From: Candidatus Nitricoxidireducens bremensis
GTDB taxonomy: Bacteria > Pseudomonadota > Gammaproteobacteria > Burkholderiales > Rhodocyclaceae
Direction of reading: 5' to 3'
Assembly: GCA_030247725.1 (NCBI GenBank)
Contig: JAOTRT010000002.1
Location: forward strand, 124,001-188,000
Length of the DNA stretch: 64,000 nt
The notes under the pieces are model-generated. The model was not told where the DNA came from, ran no database searches, and worked only from the letters and a program-made list of their open reading frames with translations. The first letter of the stretch is position 1, and each line of letters starts with the position of its first letter. Both the position numbers and the translations under genes were made by a program. Below are positions 41,163 to 49,966 of this stretch, in pieces.

Positions 41163-41306
41163 TCAGGCGTCGGCGACAACCGGCCTGGAGTGCATCTCCA
41201 GGTCGGGTTCTTCCCGGCGCATTTCGTCGCCCGGGACGACGACGATGTCGGGCCGCGGCGGAATCGCCAGGCGGCTTACCAGCTTCGGATCGAAATCGAC
41301 TTCCAT
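41163..41306 (-). CDS. 47-aa protein resembling the N-terminus of the adjacent HDOD protein
   Basis: The translation starts MEVDFDPKLVSRLAIPPRPD and continues with DEMRREEPDLEMHSRP, ending with a TGA. It aligns with residues 8-40 of the HDOD protein encoded just upstream (LVRNLAIPPRPEI, EEMSRDEPDL). A GGGA lies upstream of the ATG. It is either a decayed tandem copy of the HDOD gene or a small protein that mimics the HDOD N-terminal segment. It sits between the HDOD gene (71 bp) and the hydrolase gene (11 bp), same strand. Confidence 0.55.
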   Translation of the reverse strand: MEVDFDPKLVSRLAIPPRPDIVVVPGDEMRREEPDLEMHSRPVVADA

Positions 41307-41376
41307 CGCGGCCGTTTCCCGGGGATAGGCAGGGCGGCCATTTTCTCATGGCCGGCGGGCGCGCCGGCGCTGCGAC

Positions 41377-42216
41377 TCAATGCTGCAGCAGGGACTCCTG
41401 GGCGCCATCCACGAGATTGATGAAATCCTCCTCGCCGAGGGCGAAGTGGCCGAGCACCACGTCCACGAACTTGCTCCACTCCACGTCCGTCGTACTGCGC
41501 ATCTGGCGATGCTGGACGTGCTGGGCCAGGTGGATGAGGCCCACGTAGTTGCGCACCGTCTCGCTGACCTCGGAATCGCGGAAGACGTCGGGCTCGTGGT
41601 GCCAGCGGATGGCGTTGCAGAGGTCGTCGTGCAGGGACCAGGAACGGGCGAGGAAGTAGCCGACGGCGCCGTGGTTGGTGCCGATCTCCTCGTCCTCGAC
41701 GCTGAAGAAGGAACGGTCGGGAGCCCGGTTGGCGCGGGCCAGGGTCTCCCGATAGTTGGGGAAGCGCTCCATCAACAGGGGAATGCCGCAATCGTGGAAC
41801 AGGCCCAGGGTGTAGGCCTCGTCCACCGGAATGCCGCGCAGGGCCTTGGCCAGGTAGGCGCAGATCATGGCCACCTTCTCCGCCGTGTCCCAGAAGCGTT
41901 CCAGGGCGGCGTTCTTGCCGCCGCCCAGGCTGTGGCGGATCACCAGGCCGGTGGCGATGCTGGAGACGTTGCGCATGCCGAGGAGGTCGATGGCCTGATA
42001 GACGCTGCGGGCCCGGCCCGAGCCGCCGAAGAGAGCGGAGTTCGCCACCTTGAGCATGGCCGCCGCGAGGCCCACGTCGGCGGCGATCTTCTGCCCGACG
42101 CGCGCCAGGTCGGGCTCGTCGCGGCTCATTTCCTCGAACAGCACGTTCACGATCTCCGGGCGGGGCGGGATGGCGAGATTGCGGACGAGGTCCTGGCTCA
42201 GCATGGCTTCGGTCAT
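41377..42216 (-). CDS. HDOD-domain signalling protein
   Basis: 279 residues with an HDOD domain spanning about 10-215: LAIPPRPEIVNVLFEEM at the start, AAMLKVANSALFG near 53, and GLFHDCGIPLLMERFP near 145. HDOD proteins are non-catalytic relatives of HD phosphohydrolases that act in signalling and chemotaxis-linked control. There is no other domain. A possible promoter lies at 42285-42314. Downstream on the same strand are the 47-aa relative and the hydrolase. Confidence 0.83.
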   Translation of the reverse strand: MTEAMLSQDLVRNLAIPPRPEIVNVLFEEMSRDEPDLARVGQKIAADVGLAAAMLKVANSALFGGSGRARSVYQAIDLLGMRNVSSIATGLVIRHSLGGGKNAALERFWDTAEKVAMICAYLAKALRGIPVDEAYTLGLFHDCGIPLLMERFPNYRETLARANRAPDRSFFSVEDEEIGTNHGAVGYFLARSWSLHDDLCNAIRWHHEPDVFRDSEVSETVRNYVGLIHLAQHVQHRQMRSTTDVEWSKFVDVVLGHFALGEEDFINLVDGAQESLLQH

Positions 42217-42284
42217 GGCAGCTTCCTTCGATGGGCGCGGGGTCGATGCGCAGGGGGCCTTTTACCGTCTGCAGGCCTCTTCTG

Positions 42285-42314
42285 TAAATATCACTAAAAG
42301 ACTAGGTTATCCAA
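42285..42314 (-). promoter_or_regulatory. Possible sigma-70 promoter of the HDOD gene
   Basis: On the minus strand, TTGGAT (42309-42314), an 18-bp spacer and TATTTA (42285-42290) lie in the only AT-rich stretch of the gap between cusA and the HDOD gene, about 70 bp before the ATG. Confidence 0.35.
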
Positions 42315-42342
42315 CGAAAGTAATATGCCTTAGAACCCTGTC

Positions 42343-45300
42343 CTAGCGCCGCCGCAGCTTCGCCTCCTCCAGGAGCGCGTAGATGGCCGGGATCACCGCC
42401 AGGGTCAGGATGGTCGAGGAGATCATGCCGCCGATCATGGGCGCCGCGATGCGACTCATCACCTCCGAGCCGGCGCCGCTGCTCCACATGATGGGCAGCA
42501 GGCCGGCCATGATGGCCGTGACGGTCATCATCTTCGGTCGCACCCGCTCCACCGCCCCTTCCATCACCGCCGCATAGAGGTCGGCGACGGTCGGGGGACG
42601 CCCTTCCTCACCGCATCGGCGGCGCACGGCCTCCCAGGCGTGGTCCAGGTAGATCAGCATCACCACGCCGGTCTCCGCCGCCACGCCGGCCAGGGCGATG
42701 AGGCCGACGGCCACGGCCACCGACAGGTGGTAGCCGAGCAGCCACAGCAGCCAGACGCCGCCCACCAGGGCGAAAGGCACGGAGAGCATGACGATCAGCG
42801 TGCGGCTCAGGCTGCGGAAGTTGAGGTAGAGCAGCACGAGAATGATGCCCAGGGTCAGGGGCACGACGATCTTCATGCGTGCCGCCGCCCGTTCCATGTA
42901 CTCGAACTGGCCGCTCCAGGTGGCGTAGCTGCCGGGCGGGAACTTCACCTGCTCGGCCACCGCCTGGCGCGCCGCCGCCACGTAGGAGCCGATGTCGCCG
43001 TCGGCGATGTCCACGAAGATGTAGGCCGACAGCAAGGCGTTCTCGGTACGGATGGCCGGCGCCCCCTTGACGATGGAGACCTTGGCCACCTGGCCCAGGG
43101 GCACCATGGCGGGGGCCTGGCCCATCTCGCCCATGGTCGGCACCAACACGTGGGCGGCGATCTTGTGGGGGTCGTCGCGCAGCTCGCGCGGGTAGCGCAC
43201 GCCGACGCCGTAGCGCTCGCGGCCCGCCACCATGGTCGTCACCGATTCGCCGCCGAGGGCCGTGGCCACCACTTCCTGCAGGTCGCCGACGAGGATGCCG
43301 TAGCGGGCCAGGGCCTCCCGGTCCGGCTCGATGTCCAGGTAGTAGCCGCCGGTGATGCGTTCGGCGTAGGCGGAGCGGGTGCCGGGCACGGCCTTCACCA
43401 CGGTCTCGATTTCCCGCGCCAGGGCCTCCATCTCGGCCAGGTCGCGGCCGAAGACCTTGATGCCCACGGGCGTGCGGATGCCGGTGGACAGCATGTCGAT
43501 GCGCGCCTTGATGGGCATGGTCCAGGAGTTGGCGACGCCGGGGAACTGGAGGGCGGCGTCCATCTCGGCCACCAGTTTGTCCACCGTCATGCCGGCCCGC
43601 CATTCCGATTCCGGCTTCAGGTTGATGACGGTTTCGAACATCTCCACGGGGGCCGGGTCCGTGGCCGTCTGGGCGCGGCCGGCCTTACCGATGACCGCGG
43701 CGACCTCGGGGAAGCTCTTGATGATCTTGTCCTGGGTCTGCAGGAGTTCCGCCGCCTTGGTCACCGACATGGCCGGCAGGGAGGTGGGCATGTAGAACAG
43801 GGTGCCCTCGTTGAGGGTGGGCATGAACTCGCTGCCGAGCCGGGCCGCCGGCCACAGGGACAGGGCCAGGGCAAGGACGGCCGCCGCCACCGTGGTCTTC
43901 TTCCAACGCATCACGGCGGCGATCACCGGCCGGTAGAGGGCGATGAGGACGCGGTTCACCGGGTTCCGCGCCTCCGGCACGATGCTGCCCCGCACGAACA
44001 GCAGCATCAGCACCGGCACCAGCGTCACGGAGAGCAGCGCCGCGCCGGCCATGGCGAAGGTCTTGGTGTAGGCGAGGGGCGCGAATAGCCGGCCCTCCTG
44101 GGCTTCCAGCGTGAATACCGGCAGGAAGGAGACCGTGATGATGAGCAGCGAAAAGAACAGCGCCGGCCCCACTTCCCTGCATGCCGCGACCAACGCCTCG
44201 GCGCGCTCTGCCTGGGTATGGCCCGCCGGCAACCGTTCGATGTGCTTGTGGGCGTTCTCGATCATGACGATGGCCGCATCCACCATGGCGCCGATGGCGA
44301 TGGCGATGCCGCCCAGGCTCATGATGCTGGCGTTGAGCCCCATGGCGCGCATGGCGATGAAGGCCACCAGCACGCCCACGGGCAGCATGAGGATGGCCAC
44401 CAGGGCGCTGCGCACATGGAGCAGGAACAGTACGCAGACGGCGGCGACGATGAGGCTTTCCTCCAGCAGGGTGCTCTTCAGCGTGTCGACGGCCCGCTTG
44501 ATGAGCTCGGAGCGGTCATAGACCGTCTGAATGCTGACGCCCTCGGGCAGACCCGCCGCCAATTCCTGAAGCTTGGCCTTCACGTTGTCGATGACATCAA
44601 GGGCGTTCTGGCCGTGGCGCGCGACGACGATGCCGGATACCACCTCGCCCTCGCCGTCGAGCTCGGCGATGCCGCGCCGCTCGTCGGGACCCAGCTCCAC
44701 GCGGGCCACGTCCCGCAGCAGCACCGGCGTGCCCCGGTCGGCCTTCAGCACCAGGTTCTCGATGTCGCGGACGCCGCGCAGATAGCCGCGGCCCCGCACC
44801 ATGTACTCGGTCTCGGCCATTTCGACGACACGCCCACCCACGTCCCGGTTGGACTCGCGGATGGCCTTGCTCACCTGGGCCAGCGGAATGCCGTAGGACC
44901 GCAGCTTCACGGGATCGACGACCACCTGGTACTGGCGCACGAAGCCGCCGATGCCGGCCACCTCGGCGACGCCCTGGGCCTTGGTGAGCTGGTAGCGCAG
45001 ATACCAGTCCTGCAGGGTGCGCAGCTCCGCCAGGGTCTTGTTCTTCGCCACCACCGCGTACTGGTAGACCCAGCCGACGCCGCTGGCGTCGGGCCCCAGC
45101 CCCGGCGTCACGCCCTGGGGCAGCCGGCCGGCGGCGCCGTTCAGGTATTCGAGCACCCGCGAGCGGGCCCAGTAGATATCGGTGCCGTCCTCGAAGATCA
45201 CATAGACGAAGGAAGCGCCGAAGAAGGAGAAGCCGCGCACCACCTTGGATTTTGGTACGGCCAGCAGCGCCGTCGTCAGGGGGTAGGTGACCTGATCCTC

Positions 45301-45483
45301 CACCACCTGGGGCGCCTGGCCCGGATATTCCGTGTAGACGATGACCTGCACGTCCGACAGGTCCGGCAAGGCATCGAGGGGAGTCTTCCAGACGGCGTGG
45401 ATGCCGGCCAGCACGATGGCCAGGGTTCCCAGCAGGACGATGAAGCGGTTGCGGGCCGACCAGCCGATGAGGGCATTCAACAT
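42343..45483 (-). CDS. cusA: Copper/silver RND efflux pump (CusA-like, heavy-metal efflux family)
   Basis: 1,046 residues, inner-membrane proton-driven pump with 12 transmembrane segments and two large periplasmic loops. GGIAIAIGAMVDAAIVMIEN (TM4 with the proton-relay Asp) and FMPTLNEGTLFYMPTSLP (periplasmic cleft) mark the HME-RND family. Methionines in the cleft and in KARIDMLSTGI resemble those of CusA rather than CzcA, pointing to Cu(I)/Ag(I). ATG 45483 begins MLNALIGWSARNRF. It is separated from cusB by a 374-bp gap filled by the 314-bp element, which is unusual within an operon. Confidence 0.9.
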   Translation of the reverse strand: MLNALIGWSARNRFIVLLGTLAIVLAGIHAVWKTPLDALPDLSDVQVIVYTEYPGQAPQVVEDQVTYPLTTALLAVPKSKVVRGFSFFGASFVYVIFEDGTDIYWARSRVLEYLNGAAGRLPQGVTPGLGPDASGVGWVYQYAVVAKNKTLAELRTLQDWYLRYQLTKAQGVAEVAGIGGFVRQYQVVVDPVKLRSYGIPLAQVSKAIRESNRDVGGRVVEMAETEYMVRGRGYLRGVRDIENLVLKADRGTPVLLRDVARVELGPDERRGIAELDGEGEVVSGIVVARHGQNALDVIDNVKAKLQELAAGLPEGVSIQTVYDRSELIKRAVDTLKSTLLEESLIVAAVCVLFLLHVRSALVAILMLPVGVLVAFIAMRAMGLNASIMSLGGIAIAIGAMVDAAIVMIENAHKHIERLPAGHTQAERAEALVAACREVGPALFFSLLIITVSFLPVFTLEAQEGRLFAPLAYTKTFAMAGAALLSVTLVPVLMLLFVRGSIVPEARNPVNRVLIALYRPVIAAVMRWKKTTVAAAVLALALSLWPAARLGSEFMPTLNEGTLFYMPTSLPAMSVTKAAELLQTQDKIIKSFPEVAAVIGKAGRAQTATDPAPVEMFETVINLKPESEWRAGMTVDKLVAEMDAALQFPGVANSWTMPIKARIDMLSTGIRTPVGIKVFGRDLAEMEALAREIETVVKAVPGTRSAYAERITGGYYLDIEPDREALARYGILVGDLQEVVATALGGESVTTMVAGRERYGVGVRYPRELRDDPHKIAAHVLVPTMGEMGQAPAMVPLGQVAKVSIVKGAPAIRTENALLSAYIFVDIADGDIGSYVAAARQAVAEQVKFPPGSYATWSGQFEYMERAAARMKIVVPLTLGIILVLLYLNFRSLSRTLIVMLSVPFALVGGVWLLWLLGYHLSVAVAVGLIALAGVAAETGVVMLIYLDHAWEAVRRRCGEEGRPPTVADLYAAVMEGAVERVRPKMMTVTAIMAGLLPIMWSSGAGSEVMSRIAAPMIGGMISSTILTLAVIPAIYALLEEAKLRRR

Positions 45484-45543
45484 GTCAGTGGCTCCAGGAC
45501 GCTGTGCGCTTTCCGCACCCAATCAAACCGGGTGTTGCGGCGC

Positions 45544-45856
45544 ATGAAACGGGGTATTGGGCGCGCGCCAAGGACGGCGGGTATCCAACTCCCTCCATGT
45601 CCTCCGGGCCGAAAGAGCACCGGCCCTCCTCCTTTACTTCCGGGAGTTGGATACCCGCCATCCTCGGCTGGGAACGTCGGTGGTTTGAAATGGCCGAACC
45701 CCCACGGCGGCATCCGCTCGGGCCGGTGGGGTGCCCTGCTCCGCGTAAGTAAAGGAGGAGGAGCCGGCCACAGGCCGGCGACGGGGGACATGGAGCGGGG
45801 CAGGGCACCCCGCCGGCCCGAGCGCGCACCACAGCCGATGAGTGGAGGTGTTTCAT
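45544..45856 (-). repeat. 314-bp double-hairpin element, copy B, inside the cus operon
   Basis: Inverse of copy A. Ends are ATGAAAC (45544-45550) and GTTTCAT (45850-45856), 1 bp from the cusB stop codon. The 26-bp stem (45568-45593 with 45642-45667) pairs at 24 positions, and the 21-bp stem (45719-45739 with 45800-45820) at 20. Four positions of the 26-bp stem differ from copy A, and all four are matched by changes on the opposite arm. It fills the gap between cusB and cusA and must be transcribed with them. Confidence 0.85.
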
Positions 45857-45857
45857 T

Positions 45858-47378
45858 TCAGTGTCCCCCGTGGCCCGCATCGACCTTCGTGATCACCCAC
45901 TCGCCTGGCTTGCGTTCGACGAACTCGAAGACGATGGGCGTCCCCGGCTTCAACGACGCCACCAGGGACGGATTGGCGAGGACAAAGTCCATGGTCATGG
46001 CGGGCCACTTGAGACTGGCGACGGGGCCGTGGCGAACCGTGACGCTGCCGTCGGCATTGACGGCATCCAATGTGCCGTCGGCGCGATGGCCGGCGGGCTT
46101 CGCCGCCCCGCCGTCGCCGAAGCCGCCAAGGGCGGAGCGCAGGTTGCTCTCGGCGTCGATGAGGAAGTTGGCGGCCACCACCACCGATTCGCCCTCTGCC
46201 ACGCCTTCGCGCACTTCCACGTAATCCTCGCCGCGGGCGCCGAGCTTCACCTCGCGGGGCTCGAAGCGGCCCTCGCCCGTCTGCACGAACACCACCTGGC
46301 GCTTGCCGCTGTCGATGACGGCGCCTACGGGTACCGCCACCACGCGGGCGCCGCGGCCCGTGGCGAAGTCCACGCTGGCGTACATGGCCGGCTTCAGCAG
46401 GCCGCCCGGATTGGCCAGTTCCACCCGCACGGGCACCGTGCGCGTCTCGGCCTTGAGGGTCGGATAGACGTAGCCGACGCGCCCCTCGAAGACCTTGTCC
46501 GGGTAGGCGTTGAGGGTGACGCGCACCTTTTGTCCGGTGCGGATCGTCGCGATGTCACGCTCGAACACCTCGGCCATTACCCATACGGCCGAGATGTCGG
46601 CGATCTGGTAGAGGGCTTCGCCGGGGCCGAAGCGCATGCCGGCCAGGGCCTTCTTCTCCAGCACCACGCCGCCGGCCGGCGAACGGAAGCTCAGGGTGCG
46701 GCGCGGCTCGCCGCCGGCCGCCAGGGCACCGATCTGCTCGTCGGAAATGTCCCAGTTGCGCAGGCGCTGCAGGCTCGCGTCGGCGAGCTGGCGCATGGCG
46801 GCCTGGGATTCGGCGGGCGCCTCCTTGAGGGAGGCGAGGCCCCGCGCCGCGACGGCGTACTCGCGCTGGGCCGACACCAGCTCGGGGCTGTACACCTCGA
46901 ACAGGGGCTGGCCGCGGCCCACGGGCTGGCCGGTGGCATTCACGTGGAGGCGCTCGACCCAGCCCTCGAACTTGGGGGCCACGGCGTGGATGCGGCGCTC
47001 GTCGATCTCGACGCGACCGGCGGCGCGCACGGCCTGGCCCAGCTCCCGCAGGGCGGCGGGCTCGGTGCGGACGCCGAGCTTCTGCACCTTTGCGGCGCTG
47101 ATGCGCAGGCCGCCGCTGTCGTCTTCCTCGCCTTCATAGACGGGGATGTAGTCCATGCCCATGGAGTCCTTTTTCGGTACCGGCGAGGTATCGGGCAGGC
47201 CCATGGGGTTGCGGTAATAGAGGAGCTTGCGCTGGCCGGCCGCCTCCTGGGACGCCGGCGCCGCGGCAGCTGTCGTTGCGGCGGCGGGTGCGGCACCGCG
47301 TCCGCCGAACCAGTAGCCGGCGGCGCCGGCCCCCGCCAGGGCGACGACGACGCCCGCGATCTGCATGCCCTGTCTCAT
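45858..47378 (-). CDS. cusB: Periplasmic adaptor CusB fused to a C-terminal CusF-like domain
   Basis: 506 residues: N-terminal membrane anchor or signal (8-25), heavy-metal-binding domain YYRNPMGLPDTSPVPKKDSMGMDYIPVYEG (about 55-85, Met-rich), hairpin and lipoyl parts (about 120-260), beta-barrel, then a CusF-type OB-fold domain (about 435-505) with SLKWPAMTMDF holding the W/M copper-binding residues. The adaptor bridges CusA and CusC and loads Cu(I)/Ag(I). The fusion to CusF is known from some proteobacteria. The start overlaps the cusC stop by 4 bp. Confidence 0.9.
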   Translation of the reverse strand: MRQGMQIAGVVVALAGAGAAGYWFGGRGAAPAAATTAAAAPASQEAAGQRKLLYYRNPMGLPDTSPVPKKDSMGMDYIPVYEGEEDDSGGLRISAAKVQKLGVRTEPAALRELGQAVRAAGRVEIDERRIHAVAPKFEGWVERLHVNATGQPVGRGQPLFEVYSPELVSAQREYAVAARGLASLKEAPAESQAAMRQLADASLQRLRNWDISDEQIGALAAGGEPRRTLSFRSPAGGVVLEKKALAGMRFGPGEALYQIADISAVWVMAEVFERDIATIRTGQKVRVTLNAYPDKVFEGRVGYVYPTLKAETRTVPVRVELANPGGLLKPAMYASVDFATGRGARVVAVPVGAVIDSGKRQVVFVQTGEGRFEPREVKLGARGEDYVEVREGVAEGESVVVAANFLIDAESNLRSALGGFGDGGAAKPAGHRADGTLDAVNADGSVTVRHGPVASLKWPAMTMDFVLANPSLVASLKPGTPIVFEFVERKPGEWVITKVDAGHGGH

Positions 47379-48646
47379 AGGTCTTCTCCCACGATGCGTT
47401 CGATTTCCGCCAGGCGGGTCTGCTGCTCGGCCTGGCTGCGGATGAGCTCCTGCTTGGCGCGGCGGATCTGGCGCTGGGCGTCGAGGACGGTGGCGAAATC
47501 CACCTTGCCGGTCTCGTAGCCCGCCAGCGCCGCCTCGAAGGTGAGCTCGGCCTGGGGCAGCAGACTGGTCCTGGTCAGCATTTCGATGCGGCGCGCCGAC
47601 TCCAGCGTCGCCAGTCCTTCGGACAGCTCGGCCAGGGCCAGGTTGGCGGTGGAATCCCGCCGCGCCCGCGCCGCCTCCAGGTTCTTCTCCGCCTCCCGCT
47701 CCTGGCTGCGGCGGCTCTCCTGCTGCAGGGGGATGTTCATCTCCACCATCAGCTCCCACTCGCCGACCCGATTGCGCGTCTGGATGGGCGAGACGCCGAG
47801 GGCGAAGTCGGGAAAGCGGTTGCGGTAGACCAGCTCCCGGGTCTTCTCGGCGGCGCGGATGCGCGCCTCCTCGGCGAACAACTGGGGATTGCGCGCCCGC
47901 GCCTGCTGTTCGAGGGCGGCGAAGTCGAGCCGGGCCGGCGCCGGCAGGGGCCGCAGGCGCTCCGGTTCGGCCAGGGGGGCCGTCGAGGGCCGCGCCAGCA
48001 GCGCGTTGATGCGGATCATGGCGTGGTGGCGTGCGGTCTCCAGGGCGATCAGCTCGCTCTTCATGGCCGTCGTCTCCACCTCTGCACGGATGGCGTCCTG
48101 CTGGGGCACCAGCCCCCCCGCATAACGGGCACGGGCGACGGCGCCCAGGTGATCCACCAGTTCGAGCACCTCCCGCGCATAGCGCTGGGTGCGGGCGACC
48201 TGGTAATACTGGACGTAGGCGATCTTGATCCGTGCCGCGATGTCGGCCCAGTTGCCGGCGGCGCGGCCCTGGGCCTCTTCGGCCGCCGCTTCCGCCGCCT
48301 CGCGTTTCAGGTCCCGCTTGCCCCAGAAGGGCACGGGCTGGATCACCGTGTATTTGGTGCTGCCGATGCGCGGCGGCAACAGGTTGGGGCTGGCGTCCCG
48401 CCCCTCGTTGGTGACGTTGCGCAGCTCCGTGCGCAGGGTCGGATCGGCGAGGGCGCCAGCCGGGATCACCCGCTCGGCAGCCGCTTCCGCTTCGAAGCGC
48501 TGGGCCGCGAACTCGGAACTGTTGGCGCGGGCATGGGCCAGCAGGCCGTCGATGCTGGCGCCCAGCGGCTCCCCGGCGCGGGCCAAGCCCGCCGCCAGAC
48601 AGGCCGACGCCAGCGCAGCGGCCAGCATCCTTGGAATGGGATTCAT
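47375..48646 (-). CDS. cusC: TolC-family outer-membrane channel (CusC-like)
   Basis: 423 residues with a signal peptide (1-22, ARA-GEP) and two OEP repeats rich in long amphipathic helices. The family motif around RARNPQLFAEEARIRAAEK and the FATVLDAQRQIRRAKQELIR stretch are visible. No lipobox cysteine was found, unlike E. coli CusC. It forms the outer-membrane exit duct for the CusBA pump. AGGAGA precedes the ATG at 48646. Confidence 0.87.
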   Translation of the reverse strand: MNPIPRMLAAALASACLAAGLARAGEPLGASIDGLLAHARANSSEFAAQRFEAEAAAERVIPAGALADPTLRTELRNVTNEGRDASPNLLPPRIGSTKYTVIQPVPFWGKRDLKREAAEAAAEEAQGRAAGNWADIAARIKIAYVQYYQVARTQRYAREVLELVDHLGAVARARYAGGLVPQQDAIRAEVETTAMKSELIALETARHHAMIRINALLARPSTAPLAEPERLRPLPAPARLDFAALEQQARARNPQLFAEEARIRAAEKTRELVYRNRFPDFALGVSPIQTRNRVGEWELMVEMNIPLQQESRRSQEREAEKNLEAARARRDSTANLALAELSEGLATLESARRIEMLTRTSLLPQAELTFEAALAGYETGKVDFATVLDAQRQIRRAKQELIRSQAEQQTRLAEIERIVGEDL

Positions 48647-48693
48647 GGGATTCTCCTGCGATAGGTACGGGACCGTCACGGTCGCCGCCGGCC

Positions 48694-49140
48694 TCAATGC
48701 CGCGCGTAGATGTCGTGGACGCCGTCCGACCGCACCAGCAGCGTGTCGAAGGCAACCGGCTTCGGACTCGGCATGCCGGGGGAACCCGGCGGCATGGCAG
48801 GCACCGCGATACCGATCGCCTTCGGGCGCTCGGCCAGCAGACGCCGCACGTCCGCGGCGGGCACGTGGCCTTCGACGGCATAGCCGCCGACCGTCGCCGT
48901 ATGGCAGGAGCCGTAGCGCTGGGGCATGCCGGTAAAACGGCGAGCGGCGTTCACGTCATCGACGTCGCGCACGCTCACCGTGAAGCCGTTCTGGCGCAGG
49001 TAGTCGACCCAGGCGCCGCAGCAGCCGCAACTGGGGCTCTTGTAGACTGTGACGACATCGCCGGCGGCCAGCGCACCGGCAGCCGCAGCGGCCAGGACGA
49101 CGGCCGCCAGCGTGCGCCGGATACCGCTGCCGGCGCTCAT
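48694..49140 (-). CDS. DUF411/CopG-like periplasmic copper-resistance protein
   Basis: 148 residues: signal peptide (1-26), then the DUF411 signature VYKSPSCGCCGAWVDYLRQNGF with a CGCC cluster at about 38-41, MPQRYGSCHTATVGGYAVEGHVP and a C-terminal Met/Pro segment (PAMPPGSPGMPSP). Related CopG proteins are thioredoxin-like and bind a copper cluster. Start overlaps the cusF stop by 4 bp, so translation is coupled. Confidence 0.85.
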   Translation of the reverse strand: MSAGSGIRRTLAAVVLAAAAAGALAAGDVVTVYKSPSCGCCGAWVDYLRQNGFTVSVRDVDDVNAARRFTGMPQRYGSCHTATVGGYAVEGHVPAADVRRLLAERPKAIGIAVPAMPPGSPGMPSPKPVAFDTLLVRSDGVHDIYARH

Positions 49141-49466
49141 TTCGCCACCTCGATGCGGACGATGACGAGGCCGCCGTCCTTCTCCTCGGCACGGAAGCGC
49201 AGCCTGTCGCCGGCCTTGAGGCGGCCGAGCCAGGCCGGGTCGGCGACGCGGAAGGGCATGGTCATGCCCGGCATCTGCAGGTTGGCGATGGGGCCGTGGG
49301 CCAGGGTCACGAGGCCGGCGGCCTTGTCGATGCGCTTGACGGTACCTTCCGCCAGGGGGGTGTCGGCACCGGCGGCGGCGCCGTGGTCATGGCCGGCAGC
49401 GACGGCGGAAGGAAGGAGGCAGAACAGGGCGCCGCCTGCGGCGACGCCAGCGATGAAGCGTTTCAT
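49137..49466 (-). CDS. cusF: Periplasmic copper/silver chaperone (CusF-like)
   Basis: 109 residues: signal peptide (1-23), His-rich linker GHDHG, then the CusF OB-fold with HGPIANLQMPGMTMPFRV carrying the His and Met ligands. It delivers Cu(I)/Ag(I) to the CusCBA pump. It resembles the C-terminal domain of the CusB fusion encoded downstream, so the operon has two CusF units. TCC-rich ribosome-binding region (GGGAG) lies before the ATG. Confidence 0.88.
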   Translation of the reverse strand: MKRFIAGVAAGGALFCLLPSAVAAGHDHGAAAGADTPLAEGTVKRIDKAAGLVTLAHGPIANLQMPGMTMPFRVADPAWLGRLKAGDRLRFRAEEKDGGLVIVRIEVAK

Positions 49467-49543
49467 GGAGAGAACTCCCGAGCGAAATCACGAAGCGACG
49501 GACAGGCCGTGCCTGTCCGGACCTGGGGACGAGGTCCCGGCGA

Positions 49544-49897
49544 TCAGGCGCTGCGTTTGGGAGGGTGCTGGGGAGGCTCGGGACTACGGCTGGGCACCGG
49601 CAGGGGCCCGTTCGCCGCGAAGCTGCGGATCGCCGGCAGGGCGCCGGCCCGAATTTCCGCCACCGGGACGTAACCGGCGCCGGCCAGGTGGCAGACGCCG
49701 CAGTCGTCGCACGGGCCATCGCCGGCGGCCGGCTCGGGAGCCGGGTCGTGGAAGGCGCAATGCTCGCCCATGCCGGCGCCGTCCATGGCCGCCGCCTGGG
49801 CCTTGGCGCCGATGTCCATGGCGATGCCCGCGACGGCCTGGAGCGGCAGCCACAGGGCGGCGAGGATCAGCAGGAAGCGGGCGGCGGGGGAGCGCAT
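49544..49897 (-). CDS. DUF2946-like Cys/His-rich periplasmic protein
   Basis: 117 residues: N-terminal hydrophobic signal (6-24), then EHCAFHD and CDDCGVCHLAGAGYVPV motifs (about 47-82), ending in a Pro-rich tail. Small proteins of this kind often lead copper-resistance operons; a metal-binding role is likely but not proven. It is the first gene of the cus operon by position, 77 bp before cusF, and has a promoter-like sequence directly upstream. Confidence 0.6.
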   Translation of the reverse strand: MRSPAARFLLILAALWLPLQAVAGIAMDIGAKAQAAAMDGAGMGEHCAFHDPAPEPAAGDGPCDDCGVCHLAGAGYVPVAEIRAGALPAIRSFAANGPLPVPSRSPEPPQHPPKRSA

Positions 49898-49906
49898 GGC
49901 GGGCCG

Positions 49907-49936
49907 ATTATAGGCAGATGCCCGGTGGGACCGCAA
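49907..49936 (-). promoter_or_regulatory. Sigma-70-type promoter of the copper operon
   Basis: On the minus strand TTGCGG (49931-49936), an 18-bp spacer and a consensus TATAAT (49907-49912) lie 9 bp before the ATG of the first gene, so the transcript would be leaderless or nearly so. There is no MerR-type 19-20 bp spacer dyad and no cop box that I recognise. Confidence 0.5.
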
Positions 49937-49966
49937 TGCGCCGGCTTGGTTCCATCGTCGCTTCCC

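Noticed and set aside
41163..41376. Plain intergenic region between HDOD and hydrolase genes
   Set aside because: Translation on the minus strand reveals a complete 47-codon frame related to HDOD, so the gap is not featureless.
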